The notes: generated by a model not told the origin, from the sequence alone. DNA of 56,227 nucleotides from a bacterium (GCA_018223105.1 JAAEYY010000012.1:41345-97571), one strand, 5' to 3'; positions 1 through 9,874 are shown, counted from the stretch's first letter. Translations and numbers: made by a program.

Positions 1-2276
1 CAATAAAACAGGCAGCTCAAGACTATACCTCCCGATATAGCTTAAACTTCACCAACGTGAAGAAAAACCGAACCGGTGGAAGTGGGGATATGCACTTCTA
101 TGATATTGAGAACTTCAATTATTCCTTCTCATATCAGAACTTGTATCGAAGAAATCAGATCATTGAATTTAATGATGTAAAGACCTATAGATCGAGTTTA
201 GGCTACAATTTCTCTAATAGAGCAGACTATTGGGAGCCATTTAAGAAAACAAAACTGAAAATTCCGCTCATCAGGGATTTCAATTTAGCACTTGCACCTA
301 CCAACTTAAGTTTCAGGATGGATGTGGATCGAAGATTCTCGATCACAAAAAATAGGAATAACGATAATTTTAAATCTATTGTACCGCTTCTGTACGATAA
401 GACCTTTGGTATAATGAGAGTTTATGGAGCTAAATGGAATTTAGCCCGAAGTCTTACATTAGATTATAATGCAACGGTTAATTCATTTGTGGAAGAGCCA
501 ATAGGTGCTTTGGATACGGAAGCAAAGCTCGACACTGTGCGACAGAATTTCCTAAACATGGGAAGAATGCAAGCATTCAATCAAACCATGAATGTGAACT
601 ACAATCTTCCACTTAGAAAAATCAAAATGCTAGATTGGGTATCTGTAACTTCCAGATATAGTGCATCCTTCAATTGGACCACAGCGCCTCCTGCACGGGT
701 ATCACTCGGAAATACAATTCAAAACTCGAGAACAATTGGTTTAAACGGTAATTTCAATTTCATCTCATTCTACAATAAAGTACCATTCTTGCAAAAGGTA
801 AACAGACCTCCTTCCAGAACGAAGAAGGGAGATGATGACGATGACGAAAAAGACGAGGACGCAGAGAAAGAGATAAATCCATTTGTAAGAGGAGTTTTCA
901 AAACTCTAATGATGGTAAAACAAGCACAAGTAAGTGTGAACTTTACAGACGGAACTACTCTACCAGGTTATAACAGAGGCATTGACCTACTAGGACAAGA
1001 CTTTGGGGCATCTGCCCCCGGATTCCCCTTCATCTTCGGTTCTCAGGATTCTTCATTGAGGTATCGTTTTGCTGAGCGCGGATTGCTTACTAACGATGTT
1101 CAGCAGAACAATAGGTTCTTACAAATGTCTGGAGTTGATATTAATGGATCTGCTACTATTGAGCCATTCAATGGATTTAGAGTTTCTTTAAACTTCACTA
1201 AAAGACAGACTTTAAATACTTCATCAAACTTTAGGTATGAAGAATCTATTAATGGTTTTGACGATTTGAACTTAACTCAGATTGGTACATTTACCATGAG
1301 TTACAGCATGTGGGCTACCACCTTCGATCAATTGGATCGAGAAAATTATGCTTCTGATGCTTTTGATCAATTCAAGAATAACAGATATGTTGTTGCTCAA
1401 AGGTTAAATGCGAAAGCATTTGGAGAAGGCGGAGCGTACAGTGATCGATATGCATCTTCCTTAGGAGCGATTGATCCTAAGTCTAAATTCCCTGAAGGAT
1501 TCAGTAGCACGCATCAAGATGTATTACTCTATTCTTTCATTTCAGCTTACAGTGGCAAAAATGCAGGAACAGTGAAGCTTACACCATTCCAAAAAATTCC
1601 TATCCCGAACTGGAGGGTGAATTATAATGGTTTGGCGCAAATGGAGCCATTTAAAGAATGGTTTAGTAATATCTCTATTAAGCACGCTTACTCTTCAACC
1701 TTAAACTTAGGTTCGTTCTACCAACCAATTGACTTTGGTTCAGACACTTTGGAAGAAGGAGGCAATATTACCACCCAATACACCTATAACAGCGGTATCT
1801 CCTTAATCGAAAGACTTACTCCTCTTTTAGGAGTTGACATCACCACAAAAGGGGGTATTTCATTTAGATTAGAGTACAAAACCGATCGATCTTTAACCAT
1901 GAACTTAATTCAGGTACAAATGGTAGAAGTTCGAAATAAGGAATGGACTATTGGAGGTGGATTTAGAGCGAGTAATGTGAGATTGCCAATAAGTTTTAGA
2001 GGTGCTAGAATCATCTTAAAGAACGATTTAAACATTCGATTCGACTTCTCATTACGCGATGGAGTTACTGTAGTTCGTCAGATTGAACAAGGTACAAATA
2101 ATGCCACTGCAGGTATCAAAACCTTAACGATCCGACCTACCATTGATTACAAGATCAGCGATAATCTGAACTTCAGAATGTTCTACAACAGGAATGTGAA
2201 CACACCTGTGACTTCAAACTCTTACCCTACAGCACTTACCGATTTTGGTATCACATTGAGGTATACACTTCAATAG
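1..2276 (+). CDS. sprA: SprA-type cell-surface/type IX secretion protein, C-terminal part (runs off left edge)
   Basis: Open frame enters from the left edge in the frame of position 3 and stops at 2274-2276, so about 757 residues of a much larger protein are visible. SprA (SOV) is the very large outer-membrane beta-barrel that forms the translocation pore of the type IX secretion system of Bacteroidota and is needed for gliding and for export of proteins with C-terminal sorting domains. The visible part has the family's look: long alternating beta strands, the segment MHFYDIENFNYSFSYQN near residue 30, an acidic spacer (DDDDDEKDEDAEKE, about residues 270-285) and a terminal strand ending in LRYTLQ. 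The GTG at 57 is an internal codon, not a start. Two proteins with type IX sorting tails in this same window (13269 and 21791) would be its clients. Family call is from recognition of the sequence; high confidence. Confidence 0.88.
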   Translation, partial: IKQAAQDYTSRYSLNFTNVKKNRTGGSGDMHFYDIENFNYSFSYQNLYRRNQIIEFNDVKTYRSSLGYNFSNRADYWEPFKKTKLKIPLIRDFNLALAPTNLSFRMDVDRRFSITKNRNNDNFKSIVPLLYDKTFGIMRVYGAKWNLARSLTLDYNATVNSFVEEPIGALDTEAKLDTVRQNFLNMGRMQAFNQTMNVNYNLPLRKIKMLDWVSVTSRYSASFNWTTAPPARVSLGNTIQNSRTIGLNGNFNFISFYNKVPFLQKVNRPPSRTKKGDDDDDEKDEDAEKEINPFVRGVFKTLMMVKQAQVSVNFTDGTTLPGYNRGIDLLGQDFGASAPGFPFIFGSQDSSLRYRFAERGLLTNDVQQNNRFLQMSGVDINGSATIEPFNGFRVSLNFTKRQTLNTSSNFRYEESINGFDDLNLTQIGTFTMSYSMWATTFDQLDRENYASDAFDQFKNNRYVVAQRLNAKAFGEGGAYSDRYASSLGAIDPKSKFPEGFSSTHQDVLLYSFISAYSGKNAGTVKLTPFQKIPIPNWRVNYNGLAQMEPFKEWFSNISIKHAYSSTLNLGSFYQPIDFGSDTLEEGGNITTQYTYNSGISLIERLTPLLGVDITTKGGISFRLEYKTDRSLTMNLIQVQMVEVRNKEWTIGGGFRASNVRLPISFRGARIILKNDLNIRFDFSLRDGVTVVRQIEQGTNNATAGIKTLTIRPTIDYKISDNLNFRMFYNRNVNTPVTSNSYPTALTDFGITLRYTLQ

Positions 2277-2327
2277 AATTCTGAAATCAAATCGCCAAGA
2301 GGAAAAGGATTAGATCATTTTATTGAA

Positions 2328-2335
2328 TTACTTTG
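2328..2335 (+). promoter_or_regulatory. -7 promoter element ahead of feoA
   Basis: TTacTTTG, close to the Bacteroidota -7 consensus TAnnTTTG, ends exactly 7 nt before the feoA ATG, so the message would start at or next to the start codon. No convincing -33 TTG at the right spacing. Confidence 0.5.
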
Positions 2336-2342
2336 CAGCCGA

Positions 2343-2576
2343 ATGAATCTCGATGAGTTAAAAATCGGGCAAATCGCTAAAATACTGGCTGTACAAGAGT
2401 CCTTGTTTCGGGATAAATTAATGGAAATGGGCTGTGTACCGGGGGCTTTGATTAAAACGATTTTAAGGGCACCAATGGGAGACCCCATGGCATTTGAGCT
2501 GGAAGGGTATACATTGAGTATGCGAAAAGCAGAAGCTAAAACGATTTCTATTCAGCTCATCAAACAGAACATTTAA
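2343..2576 (+). CDS. feoA: Ferrous iron transport protein FeoA
   Basis: 77-residue SH3-like FeoA protein, the usual length for the family. It is a small cytoplasmic partner of FeoB that binds its membrane or GTPase part and modulates Fe2+ uptake. Recognisable features are the pattern from LKIGQIAKI through the mid-protein MGCVPGALIKTI turn, the AP-GDP-aFE core and the C-terminal strand with the conserved LSMRKAEA segment. The stop overlaps the feoB start by one base (TAATG), so the two genes are translationally coupled in one transcript. The start ATG at 2343 is backed by the -7 element ending 7 nt upstream, suggesting a leaderless mRNA. A separate feoA followed by feoB is the ordinary arrangement; many other Bacteroidota fuse them. 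Confidence 0.93.
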   Translation: MNLDELKIGQIAKILAVQESLFRDKLMEMGCVPGALIKTILRAPMGDPMAFELEGYTLSMRKAEAKTISIQLIKQNI

Positions 2577-4438
2577 TGGCAGGGAATTCAAATAAGACCT
2601 TTGTTTTAGCCGGGAATCCCAATGCGGGTAAGTCTTCATTATTCAATGAGCTCACCGGAATGCGACAAAAAATCACGAACATTCCGGGCACCACCATTGA
2701 AAATAAGAAAGGAACTGTTAAACTAGATTCAGGGAATGCACTACTCATTGACACTCCCGGAACATACAGTATGTTTCCTAAGTCACTAGACGAAATTGAG
2801 GCTGTAAAAGTGATTAATTCTGATGCTCCCCCCGATTGCCTTATTTATGTAGCAGACGCCTCCAACTTAAAACGCAATCTTTTCTATTTCAGCCAACTTG
2901 CAGACCTAAAGCTACCCATGATTCTAGTATTGAACATGGTTGATGTGGCAAATTTCAAAGGCGTTGTTATAGACACTGAAAGGTTAGAAAAAGAGTTAGG
3001 AATTCGAATATTCAAGGTGAATGCCCGAAGCGGGGAAGGAATTGCGGCCTTGAAAGAAGCCCTGGATCAGAAACAATTTGTACCTCACTACGATTTTAAA
3101 GCAATCGCAGAATCTGAGCATGAATCTAGATATGATGCAATTGATCATTTGCTTCAAAAGGCGGTAGGAATTAAAAATCCGGTAGAGATGCTCTCGTCAA
3201 AACTGGATAAATTAGCTACTCATCCGGTTTGGGGCTATATCATCTTTCTTGGAATATTATTCCTCATCTTTCAAAGCGTATTCACACTTGCAGAATACCC
3301 GATGAGATGGATCGAAAGTGGTTTTGAGTCGCTTTCAAACTACCTCAGTGCGAGTTTACCTGATCACTGGATCAAGAGTCTATTTGTAAATGGAATCATT
3401 GCGGGATTAGCTGGCGTAGTGGTCTTTGTACCGCAAATCACCATCTTGTTCTTTTTCATGGTTTTGCTGGAGGATACAGGATACATGGCCCGGGTAAGTT
3501 TCATTACCGACCGAATGCTTAGAAGTTTAGGTTTAAGCGGGAAATCTGTAATTCCTCTTTTGAGTGGAGCTGCTTGCGCTATTCCGGCCATAATGAGTAC
3601 ACGAACTATTGAGAACTGGAAGGATCGCTTAATTACCATAATGGTCACACCATTAATGAGTTGCTCCGCCCGTTTACCTGTTTACACCTTATTAATATCA
3701 ATGGCCATACCCAATAAAATGATTTTGGGTTTCATGAATCTACAAGCACTGGTATTATTGGCGATGTACGTTTTGGGAACAGCTGCAGCACTGCTCGCTG
3801 CACTGGCTTTCAAGTTCATTTTGAAACATGATATTCCCTCCTTTTTCATCATGGAATTGCCACTGTACCATACTCCGCGATGGAAGAATATATGGACCAC
3901 CTGCTGGCAAAAAGCAACAAGTTTTATCACCGAAGCAGGAAAGGTTATACTTATCGTCTCGATTGTACTTTGGTTTCTAGCATCTTACGGTCCAAAACCG
4001 GAACAAACAGTTTCTATTCAAGAAGTTGAACAGTTGGATCAATCCTATGCAGGTAAGATTGGAAAGAGCATTGAGCCTGTTATTAAACCTATCGGATTTA
4101 ACTGGAAAATAGGTATTGCACTCATCACCTCTTTTGCTGCAAGGGAAGTCTTTGTTGGAACCATGAGCACCATTTATTCTGTTGAAAATGAAGATGATCA
4201 TGAGCAGATCAGGAATAAAATGCGAAAAGACACTGATCCGGCCACAGGCCAACCAGTTTACTCTCTGGCCGTAGTCTTATCTCTGCTTGTGTTCTACGCA
4301 TTTGCAATGCAATGCATGTCTACTTTAGCAGTAGTATACAAAGAAACTAAACAGTGGAAATGGCCGGTGATTCAATTCTTCTATATGACCGGTTTGGCCT
4401 ATATCGGGAGTTTTATCGTTTACAATTTATTTAGCTGA
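2576..4438 (+). CDS. feoB: Ferrous iron transporter FeoB
   Basis: 620-residue FeoB: an N-terminal G-protein domain followed by a polytopic membrane domain that moves Fe2+ across the inner membrane. G1 is GNPNAGKS (residues 13-20), G3 is DTPG near residue 60, and G4 is NMVD near residue 122. From about residue 215 come the Gate and FeoB_C membrane segments, including the conserved PLLSGAACAIPAIMSTRT stretch and the MVTPLMSCSARLPVY segment whose cysteine lies in the proposed metal path. The C-terminus ends in a membrane helix without the cysteine-rich tail (FeoC-like) of enterobacteria. The gene is coupled to feoA by a one-base overlap. Its last 19 bases overlap convergently with waaA, so no separate terminator fits between them. 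Confidence 0.96.
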   Translation: MAGNSNKTFVLAGNPNAGKSSLFNELTGMRQKITNIPGTTIENKKGTVKLDSGNALLIDTPGTYSMFPKSLDEIEAVKVINSDAPPDCLIYVADASNLKRNLFYFSQLADLKLPMILVLNMVDVANFKGVVIDTERLEKELGIRIFKVNARSGEGIAALKEALDQKQFVPHYDFKAIAESEHESRYDAIDHLLQKAVGIKNPVEMLSSKLDKLATHPVWGYIIFLGILFLIFQSVFTLAEYPMRWIESGFESLSNYLSASLPDHWIKSLFVNGIIAGLAGVVVFVPQITILFFFMVLLEDTGYMARVSFITDRMLRSLGLSGKSVIPLLSGAACAIPAIMSTRTIENWKDRLITIMVTPLMSCSARLPVYTLLISMAIPNKMILGFMNLQALVLLAMYVLGTAAALLAALAFKFILKHDIPSFFIMELPLYHTPRWKNIWTTCWQKATSFITEAGKVILIVSIVLWFLASYGPKPEQTVSIQEVEQLDQSYAGKIGKSIEPVIKPIGFNWKIGIALITSFAAREVFVGTMSTIYSVENEDDHEQIRNKMRKDTDPATGQPVYSLAVVLSLLVFYAFAMQCMSTLAVVYKETKQWKWPVIQFFYMTGLAYIGSFIVYNLFS

Positions 4439-5637
4439 TCCAGGATCATCCGGTTCGCTCCTAGATTCTTGATTACAAAATTTCGGGCTTTCTGGTGATA
4501 AGTATTTAAGTGTTCTTCATTTTGAAGCAATTCCATCACTTTACTAATCCAATCCTTTTCATTTTGAATAGCATATCCGAAGTCATTTTTAATGAATAAT
4601 TCTGCTTCCGGAAATTTTGAGATTTCAGGACCAAACGAGATAAAGCAGCCAAAGACGGCAGGTTCTAGAATGTTGTGTAATTTCCCGCTGAAACCACCTC
4701 CAACCAAAGCAAAATCTGCGTATTGATATACTCGAGATAAGATTCCGATGGTATCGAAAATTAAAATCTGCTGCTCTGCGCCAAAACTGTGTCGAGTATA
4801 ACGTTGCATTGAATATTCAGAAAACCTAGTTTCTATACTCACGATTCTTTCTTCGCTTACATCGTGCGGAGCAATAATCACTTTTAATTGATCACCGCTA
4901 TGCTTAAGAAGTTGTTCTAGCAACTGCTCTTCTTCCTCCCATGAAGAGCCCAGTACCAGGAGCTTTTTATTATCAATAAAATGTTCAATATCAGGCATAG
5001 GTTTTATGTCCTGACTGTTGCGATGTACCCGATCGAAGCGGATATCGCCTGTAAAGATCGCATTTGTAAATCCCTCTTGTTTTAAACGCTGTGCCGTGGA
5101 TTCGTCCGAACAAAAAACTGTATTGAATTTCTGTAGCTGATTCTTATACGGGCTACCTAAAGTTTTAAATATTTTATGATTTTCCTGAAAGCGAGCATTG
5201 ATGAGTAAAAACTTGAGCCCTTGCTTAATTCCGGTATGAATAAAATTAAACCAGAGATCATATCGAATGAATAATGCAATTTCGGGTTCGTAGTTTTTAT
5301 AGAACTTTTTAACCTCATTTGGTGTATCCAGAGGAAGATACATACAAGACTTTGCATAGGCTTTGTGTTTAGCCTGTTCATATCCACTGGGACTAAAGAA
5401 GGTAATCAGGATATCGTCAATACTACAGTTCAATAGCAAATCCTGAATCACAGGAATTGCCATTTCATACTCACCGAGAGAGGCACAGTGAACCCAGTAT
5501 TTTCTTTTTGAAGCCGGGACAGGTTGCGCTAATGAACGAAACTCTAGAAAGCGATCTATTTTAGAATTGAAGATTCTTACAAAGTTTAGCAGAGGCTTTG
5601 CACAAGTACTTAAAAGGCCGTAGAAAACTGGATACAT
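4420..5637 (-). CDS. waaA: 3-deoxy-D-manno-octulosonic acid (Kdo) transferase
   Basis: 405-residue GT-B glycosyltransferase that adds Kdo from CMP-Kdo to the lipid A precursor at the inner membrane, starting the LPS core. The N-terminal Glycos_transf_N domain is recognisable: a membrane-anchoring start (MYPVFYGLLS), then WVHCASLGEYEMA near residue 48, containing the conserved glutamate (in GE) that acts as catalytic base in this family. The C-terminal Rossmann half carries VLGSSWEEEE, an IIAPHDVS segment and the DFALVGGGFSGKLHNILEPA nucleotide-sugar pocket with its late glutamate. The start ATG overlaps the stop of the upstream outer-membrane protein gene by one base, so they form a two-gene operon. 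The 3' end overlaps feoB by 19 bases in convergent orientation. Confidence 0.92.
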   Translation of the reverse strand: MYPVFYGLLSTCAKPLLNFVRIFNSKIDRFLEFRSLAQPVPASKRKYWVHCASLGEYEMAIPVIQDLLLNCSIDDILITFFSPSGYEQAKHKAYAKSCMYLPLDTPNEVKKFYKNYEPEIALFIRYDLWFNFIHTGIKQGLKFLLINARFQENHKIFKTLGSPYKNQLQKFNTVFCSDESTAQRLKQEGFTNAIFTGDIRFDRVHRNSQDIKPMPDIEHFIDNKKLLVLGSSWEEEEQLLEQLLKHSGDQLKVIIAPHDVSEERIVSIETRFSEYSMQRYTRHSFGAEQQILIFDTIGILSRVYQYADFALVGGGFSGKLHNILEPAVFGCFISFGPEISKFPEAELFIKNDFGYAIQNEKDWISKVMELLQNEEHLNTYHQKARNFVIKNLGANRMILDQLNKL

Positions 5638-6410
5638 TAGTACGTTTCAAAGAATTCTTCGTCTTCTTCATCCTTGGTATAAACCGGAAGAATTACCGAG
5701 AATTTTAACGCGAAGGTACCATCAAATCTTTGATCTTTCCCTGAAGCATTCGGGCCGTAGTTCCAGGTTCTTCTTCCTTGAGTAAAACCCTGGTTAAGTT
5801 CAACACCTGCTCTAAACCTAAATTTTCGACCTTCCAGGATCCTTTGATAACCTAAAAATTGTCGGGTTGCAACACCATAGGTCAAGCGATCATACCCTTT
5901 TTCATACTCGCCATTTATTTGAGGCACTTTAAGTTCAGGTGCCTGAATGTCGATTTTATGTTGCATAAAGCCTACCCCTCCTGTGAACAGAATACCCGAA
6001 TTAGGATGCTTCTTATTAAAGTTGAAGATGTAGCCAAAATTTGCCGTCACATAATTTCCCTGAATATTGAGACGGTACACCGTGAAATTACCATCTTCAT
6101 CCAGAATCTGACCTGAGGGCCCCACCATGTTCCCGAAAAGGGTGGTGTCTTGAACTTTCTGACCATAAAACCAATCGTAGCTAAGGCCAAATTGGAAGTT
6201 GCTTTTAGTCTTAAACTCTATTGCTCCTCCAATAGCATTAAAAGGGATAAAACGATCGGCTAAATCGCCATGCGGTGTATGGTAACCATAATGCACCGAA
6301 AAAAGATAACCTTTGTTTGCTGTGGGATAAACAATAGAATCACTTTTTTGCGCATATAAATGTGACGCAATCAAAGTAAAGGTCCAAAAAATGATACTTT
6401 TCCTACTCAA
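5637..6410 (-). CDS. Outer-membrane beta-barrel protein, unknown role
   Basis: 257 residues beginning with a signal peptide (about 20 residues, ending ASHLYAQ). The rest is alternating aromatic beta strands with tight turns, as in a small outer-membrane barrel: YLFSVHYGYHTPHGDLADRF near the N-terminus, then strand-turn repeats, and a final KFSVILPVYTK strand. An acidic tail (DEEDEEFFETY) follows the last strand, which is unusual for a barrel signal. I cannot assign a substrate or partner. The start is TTG at 6410; I choose it because a TTtcTTTG element ends exactly 7 nt upstream, the spacing seen at other promoters here, and because it gives an intact signal peptide. It is coupled by a one-base overlap to waaA, so it may belong to envelope assembly. 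Confidence 0.75.
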   Translation of the reverse strand: MSRKSIIFWTFTLIASHLYAQKSDSIVYPTANKGYLFSVHYGYHTPHGDLADRFIPFNAIGGAIEFKTKSNFQFGLSYDWFYGQKVQDTTLFGNMVGPSGQILDEDGNFTVYRLNIQGNYVTANFGYIFNFNKKHPNSGILFTGGVGFMQHKIDIQAPELKVPQINGEYEKGYDRLTYGVATRQFLGYQRILEGRKFRFRAGVELNQGFTQGRRTWNYGPNASGKDQRFDGTFALKFSVILPVYTKDEEDEEFFETY

Positions 6411-6417
6411 TCTGGTA

Positions 6418-6425
6418 CAAAGAAA
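6418..6425 (-). promoter_or_regulatory. -7 promoter element for the outer-membrane protein/waaA operon
   Basis: TTtcTTTG on the minus strand ends 7 nt before the TTG start at 6410. It supports that unusual start codon and a leaderless message. Confidence 0.5.
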
Positions 6426-6447
6426 GGAATTATTAAGCTAAACTATT

Positions 6448-6455
6448 TAAGTTTG
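6448..6455 (+). promoter_or_regulatory. -7 promoter element for the nucleotide-sugar operon
   Basis: TAagTTTG, a perfect match to TAnnTTTG, ends 7 nt before the ATG at 6463. It lies back to back with the minus-strand element at 6418-6425, so two divergent promoters share about 50 bases. Confidence 0.65.
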
Positions 6456-6462
6456 CCGACCG

Positions 6463-7593
6463 ATGGCCAAGACAGCAATTCCAATGGTTAATTTAAGAGC
6501 TCAATACTTGTCTATAAAAGACGAAATAGATGAGGCTATAAGCCGTGTATTGGACTCTTCCATATTCATAAATGGTCCGGAGGTTCAAAAATTCGAAGCT
6601 GCTTTAGCTGAGTACCTGGGAGTTAAACATGTTATAGGTGTGGCCAATGGCACAGATGCATTGCAAATTGCTTTTATGGCATTGGGATATGAAGAGGGAG
6701 ATGAAGTAATAACACCGAGTTTTACTTATGCTGCTACGGCCGAAATTTTAGGCTTACTAAAATTAACTCCTGTCTTTGTTGATGTAGATCCCAATACCTA
6801 TAATTTGGATCCACGAAAAATTGAGAAAAGTATATCGGCTAGGACCAAAGCTATTATACCGGTGCATCTTTACGGATCTCCGGCTCCAATGGAGGATATT
6901 ATCAGTATCAGCAATAAGTACGGGCTTCATATTATAGAAGACAATGCTCAAGGTATTGGTGCAGAATATCATTTTGAGAATGGCAGTATTAAAAAAACAG
7001 GCGCCATAGGCGATTTGGGTACATTTAGCTTCTTCCCCAGTAAGAATCTAGGCTGTTATGGAGACGGCGGGGCGGTTTGCACCAATGATGACAAACTAGC
7101 TCAAAAGGTTAGGATGATTGCAAAGCATGGCCAGAGTAAAAAATACATCCACGACATGCTGGGATGTAATTCCAGATTGGATGCTATTCAAGCGGCGATT
7201 TTAAACGTGAAGCTCAATCATTTAGAGCGCTGGAATTATACTCGATTGAATGCAGCAAAATTCTACAATGAGTTGTTGGCAGACCTTGAACAAGTAGAAT
7301 GTCCCATCATCGATGAAAACCACAAGCAGGTTTTTCATCAATATACCATTAAAGCAGAGAACAGAGACGAACTTCAAGCATATTTGCAATCTGAAGGAAT
7401 CCCTTCTGTAGTGTATTACAAAATACCTTTACACAAACAAAAAGCATTCATAAATATACCGAATCGGAAAGGTGAGTTGAGTGATACTGAAGCCTTGTGC
7501 GATAAAGTGCTTTCACTCCCAATAGATTCAGAAATAGCTGAAGATCAGCAAATTGAAATAGTAAATCACATTAAAAATTTTTATAAGCAATGA
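6463..7593 (+). CDS. DegT/DnrJ/EryC1-family sugar aminotransferase
   Basis: 376-residue PLP-dependent aminotransferase of the DegT/DnrJ/EryC1/StrS family, which transfers an amino group to a keto group of a nucleotide sugar. Visible landmarks are VANGTDALQIA (cofactor phosphate site, about residue 61), FTYAATAEI, the HLYGSPAPM segment, EDNAQG with the PLP-contacting Asp, and FSFFPSKNLGCYGDGGA around residue 187, whose Lys is the Schiff-base lysine. The closest functional type is probably WbpE/PglE (making a 3-amino or 4-amino sugar), because an acetyltransferase of the WbpD type ends the same operon. It heads a four-gene operon (overlaps of 4, 4 and 1 bases) and has the best promoter match in the region. 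The exact sugar is inferred, not shown. Confidence 0.9.
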   Translation: MAKTAIPMVNLRAQYLSIKDEIDEAISRVLDSSIFINGPEVQKFEAALAEYLGVKHVIGVANGTDALQIAFMALGYEEGDEVITPSFTYAATAEILGLLKLTPVFVDVDPNTYNLDPRKIEKSISARTKAIIPVHLYGSPAPMEDIISISNKYGLHIIEDNAQGIGAEYHFENGSIKKTGAIGDLGTFSFFPSKNLGCYGDGGAVCTNDDKLAQKVRMIAKHGQSKKYIHDMLGCNSRLDAIQAAILNVKLNHLERWNYTRLNAAKFYNELLADLEQVECPIIDENHKQVFHQYTIKAENRDELQAYLQSEGIPSVVYYKIPLHKQKAFINIPNRKGELSDTEALCDKVLSLPIDSEIAEDQQIEIVNHIKNFYKQ

Positions 7594-8903
7594 AAATAGC
7601 TGTAGTAGGCACCGGTTATGTAGGATTAGTTTCAGGAACATGTTTCGCTGAATCAGGTAACCATGTAACATGTGTTGACATTGATGAAAACAAGGTTAAC
7701 AGCCTTCAAAACGGGAAAATTACAATTTACGAACCGGGATTAGAGCATCTCTTTGAGCGTAATCTTAAAGAGAATCGATTATTCTTCACTACATCGTTAG
7801 AAGACGCAATTGAAGACGCTCAAATCATCTTTTTGGCGCTACCAACTCCTCCGGGAGAAGACGGTTCCGCAGACTTAAGTTATGTACTAGGTGTTGCAGA
7901 TCATCTTGGAAAAATCATGAAAGAATACAAGGTTATTGTAGATAAGAGTACAGTACCCGTTGGAACCGCTGATAAAGTCCATGCAGCTATAAAAGCAAAC
8001 TATTCAGGAGAATTCGATGTGGTTTCAAACCCTGAATTTTTAAGAGAAGGTGTTGCGGTTGAAGACTTTATGAAACCGGACAGAGTAGTAGTTGGATGTA
8101 GTTCAGCAAGAGCTGAAAAGCTCATGGGTGAGCTTTACGGACCATTTGTTCGCCAAGGCAACCCTGTAATCTTCATGGACGAAAAATCTGCGGAGCTTAC
8201 TAAATATGCTGCTAACTCATTCTTGGCAACCAAAATTACATTTATGAACGAGATTGCTCGAGTATGTGAGTTGGTTGGAGCAGATGTAGATAAAGTGAGA
8301 AAAGGAATTGGTACCGATACTAGAATTGGCAACCGATTCTTATTCCCAGGAATAGGATACGGTGGATCTTGTTTCCCTAAAGATGTAAAAGCATTGGTTA
8401 GAAGCTCTGCTGAAGTGGATTACGAATTCAAGATTTTAAATGCAGTTGAAGAAGTAAACGAGGATCAAAAAACCTATTTGATTCCAAAAATAAAAATGCA
8501 TTTCAACGGCGATTTAAGCGGTAAGCATTTTGCCCTTTGGGGATTAGCCTTTAAACCAAATACAGACGATATTAGAGAAGCTCCGGCTTTATATCTAATT
8601 GAAGAGCTAACCAAAGCAGGAGCAACTGTTACTGCATTTGACCCTGAAGCTATGGCTAATGTAAAAGGTGTGGTTGGAGACAAAATCAAGTATTCAGATA
8701 CTATGTATGATGCATTAGAAAATGCAGATGCGCTTATTGTAGCTACTGAATGGAATGAATTCAGAACTCCTAATTTCGATCGTATCAATGCTGCATTAAA
8801 TAATAAATTGATCTTTGACGGAAGAAATGTATTTAGTTTAGATAAAATGGAAGAGTTGGGTTACACCTACTATTCTATTGGACGACGCACAGTAAAATCA
8901 TGA
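7590..8903 (+). CDS. ugd: UDP-glucose/UDP-GlcNAc 6-dehydrogenase
   Basis: 437-residue NAD-dependent UDP-sugar dehydrogenase that oxidises C6 twice to give a UDP-uronate. It has the N-terminal Rossmann [10 protein letters not shown] (residues 7-16), the central KSTVPVGTA segment, the catalytic thiol in [14 protein letters not shown] near residue 258, and the C-terminal UDP-binding domain with [12 protein letters not shown]. Length and motifs fit the class II UDP-glucose dehydrogenases that feed UDP-glucuronate to polysaccharide synthesis. The next gene is a UDP-glucuronate decarboxylase-like enzyme, which makes UDP-glucose the likely substrate. The start overlaps the previous stop (ATGA). UDP-GlcNAc as substrate cannot be excluded, since the flanking aminotransferase and acetyltransferase resemble enzymes of aminouronate pathways. 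Confidence 0.92.
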   Translation: MKIAVVGTGYVGLVSGTCFAESGNHVTCVDIDENKVNSLQNGKITIYEPGLEHLFERNLKENRLFFTTSLEDAIEDAQIIFLALPTPPGEDGSADLSYVLGVADHLGKIMKEYKVIVDKSTVPVGTADKVHAAIKANYSGEFDVVSNPEFLREGVAVEDFMKPDRVVVGCSSARAEKLMGELYGPFVRQGNPVIFMDEKSAELTKYAANSFLATKITFMNEIARVCELVGADVDKVRKGIGTDTRIGNRFLFPGIGYGGSCFPKDVKALVRSSAEVDYEFKILNAVEEVNEDQKTYLIPKIKMHFNGDLSGKHFALWGLAFKPNTDDIREAPALYLIEELTKAGATVTAFDPEAMANVKGVVGDKIKYSDTMYDALENADALIVATEWNEFRTPNFDRINAALNNKLIFDGRNVFSLDKMEELGYTYYSIGRRTVKS

Positions 8904-9874
8904 AAACAGCACTCATAACAGGTGGAGCAGGATTTCTTGGCTCGCATCTATGCGACCGACTAATCAAGGAAGGCATGCGCGTAATTGCCATGGATAACCT
9001 GATTACCGGAGATTTGAAAAATATAGAACACTTGATGCCACTAGAGCAATTTGAGTTCTATCATCACGACGTATCTAAATACATTCACATTCCCGGACAA
9101 TTAGATTATGTGCTTCACTTCGCATCACCTGCGAGTCCGATTGATTATCTAAAGATTCCAATTCCAACCCTAAAGGTAGGTTCTTTGGGGACGCACAACT
9201 GTTTAGGTCTATCACTTGCAAAAGGAGCAAGAATGCTCATTGCTTCAACCTCTGAAGTATATGGCGACCCAATGGTACATCCTCAGAATGAAGATTACTG
9301 GGGAAATGTGAACCCAATTGGACCAAGAGGAGTGTATGATGAAGCTAAACGGTTTCAAGAAGCCATGACCATGGCTTATCACACCTTCCATGGAGTTGAG
9401 ACCAGAATCGTTCGAATTTTCAATACCTACGGACCTAGAATGCGTTTGAACGACGGAAGAGCATTACCTGCTTTTATTGGTCAGGCCTTGAGAGGTGAAG
9501 ACATCACAGTTTTCGGTGATGGATCGCAAACCAGATCTTTCTGTTATGTTGATGATTTGGTTGAAGGTATTTACAGACTATTACTCAGTGATTATGTAAA
9601 TCCGGTGAACATTGGTAACCCTGATGAGATCAGCATATTAGACTTCGCCAAAGAGATCATCGAACTTACGGGAACGGACCAAAAAATAGTCTTTAAACCA
9701 CTGCCAAAAGACGACCCTAAGCAGCGTCAACCGGATATTACCAGAGCTAAGGAAATATTAGGTTGGGAGCCACAGGTAAGCAGAAAAGATGGTTTAAGAA
9801 AAACCTACGAATACTTTAAAAGTCTTCCTGAAGAGGATCTTTATAAATACGCACATCCTAGAACTTTTAAATAA
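8900..9874 (+). CDS. UDP-glucuronate decarboxylase-like NAD-dependent epimerase/dehydratase
   Basis: 324-residue short-chain dehydrogenase of the extended type. The NAD site is [13 protein letters not shown] (residues 8-20) and the substrate-facing motifs are [13 protein letters not shown] and STSEVYGDP. The catalytic Tyr and Lys lie in [12 protein letters not shown] near residue 147, and the [20 protein letters not shown] stretch is the signature of UDP-xylose synthases (UXS). The reaction would be UDP-glucuronate to UDP-xylose with loss of CO2, in the cytoplasm, using the product of the dehydrogenase upstream. The start overlaps that gene by 4 bases. A 4-keto-pentose intermediate as the real product would also fit the neighbouring aminotransferase. 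Confidence 0.88.
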   Translation: MKTALITGGAGFLGSHLCDRLIKEGMRVIAMDNLITGDLKNIEHLMPLEQFEFYHHDVSKYIHIPGQLDYVLHFASPASPIDYLKIPIPTLKVGSLGTHNCLGLSLAKGARMLIASTSEVYGDPMVHPQNEDYWGNVNPIGPRGVYDEAKRFQEAMTMAYHTFHGVETRIVRIFNTYGPRMRLNDGRALPAFIGQALRGEDITVFGDGSQTRSFCYVDDLVEGIYRLLLSDYVNPVNIGNPDEISILDFAKEIIELTGTDQKIVFKPLPKDDPKQRQPDITRAKEILGWEPQVSRKDGLRKTYEYFKSLPEEDLYKYAHPRTFK

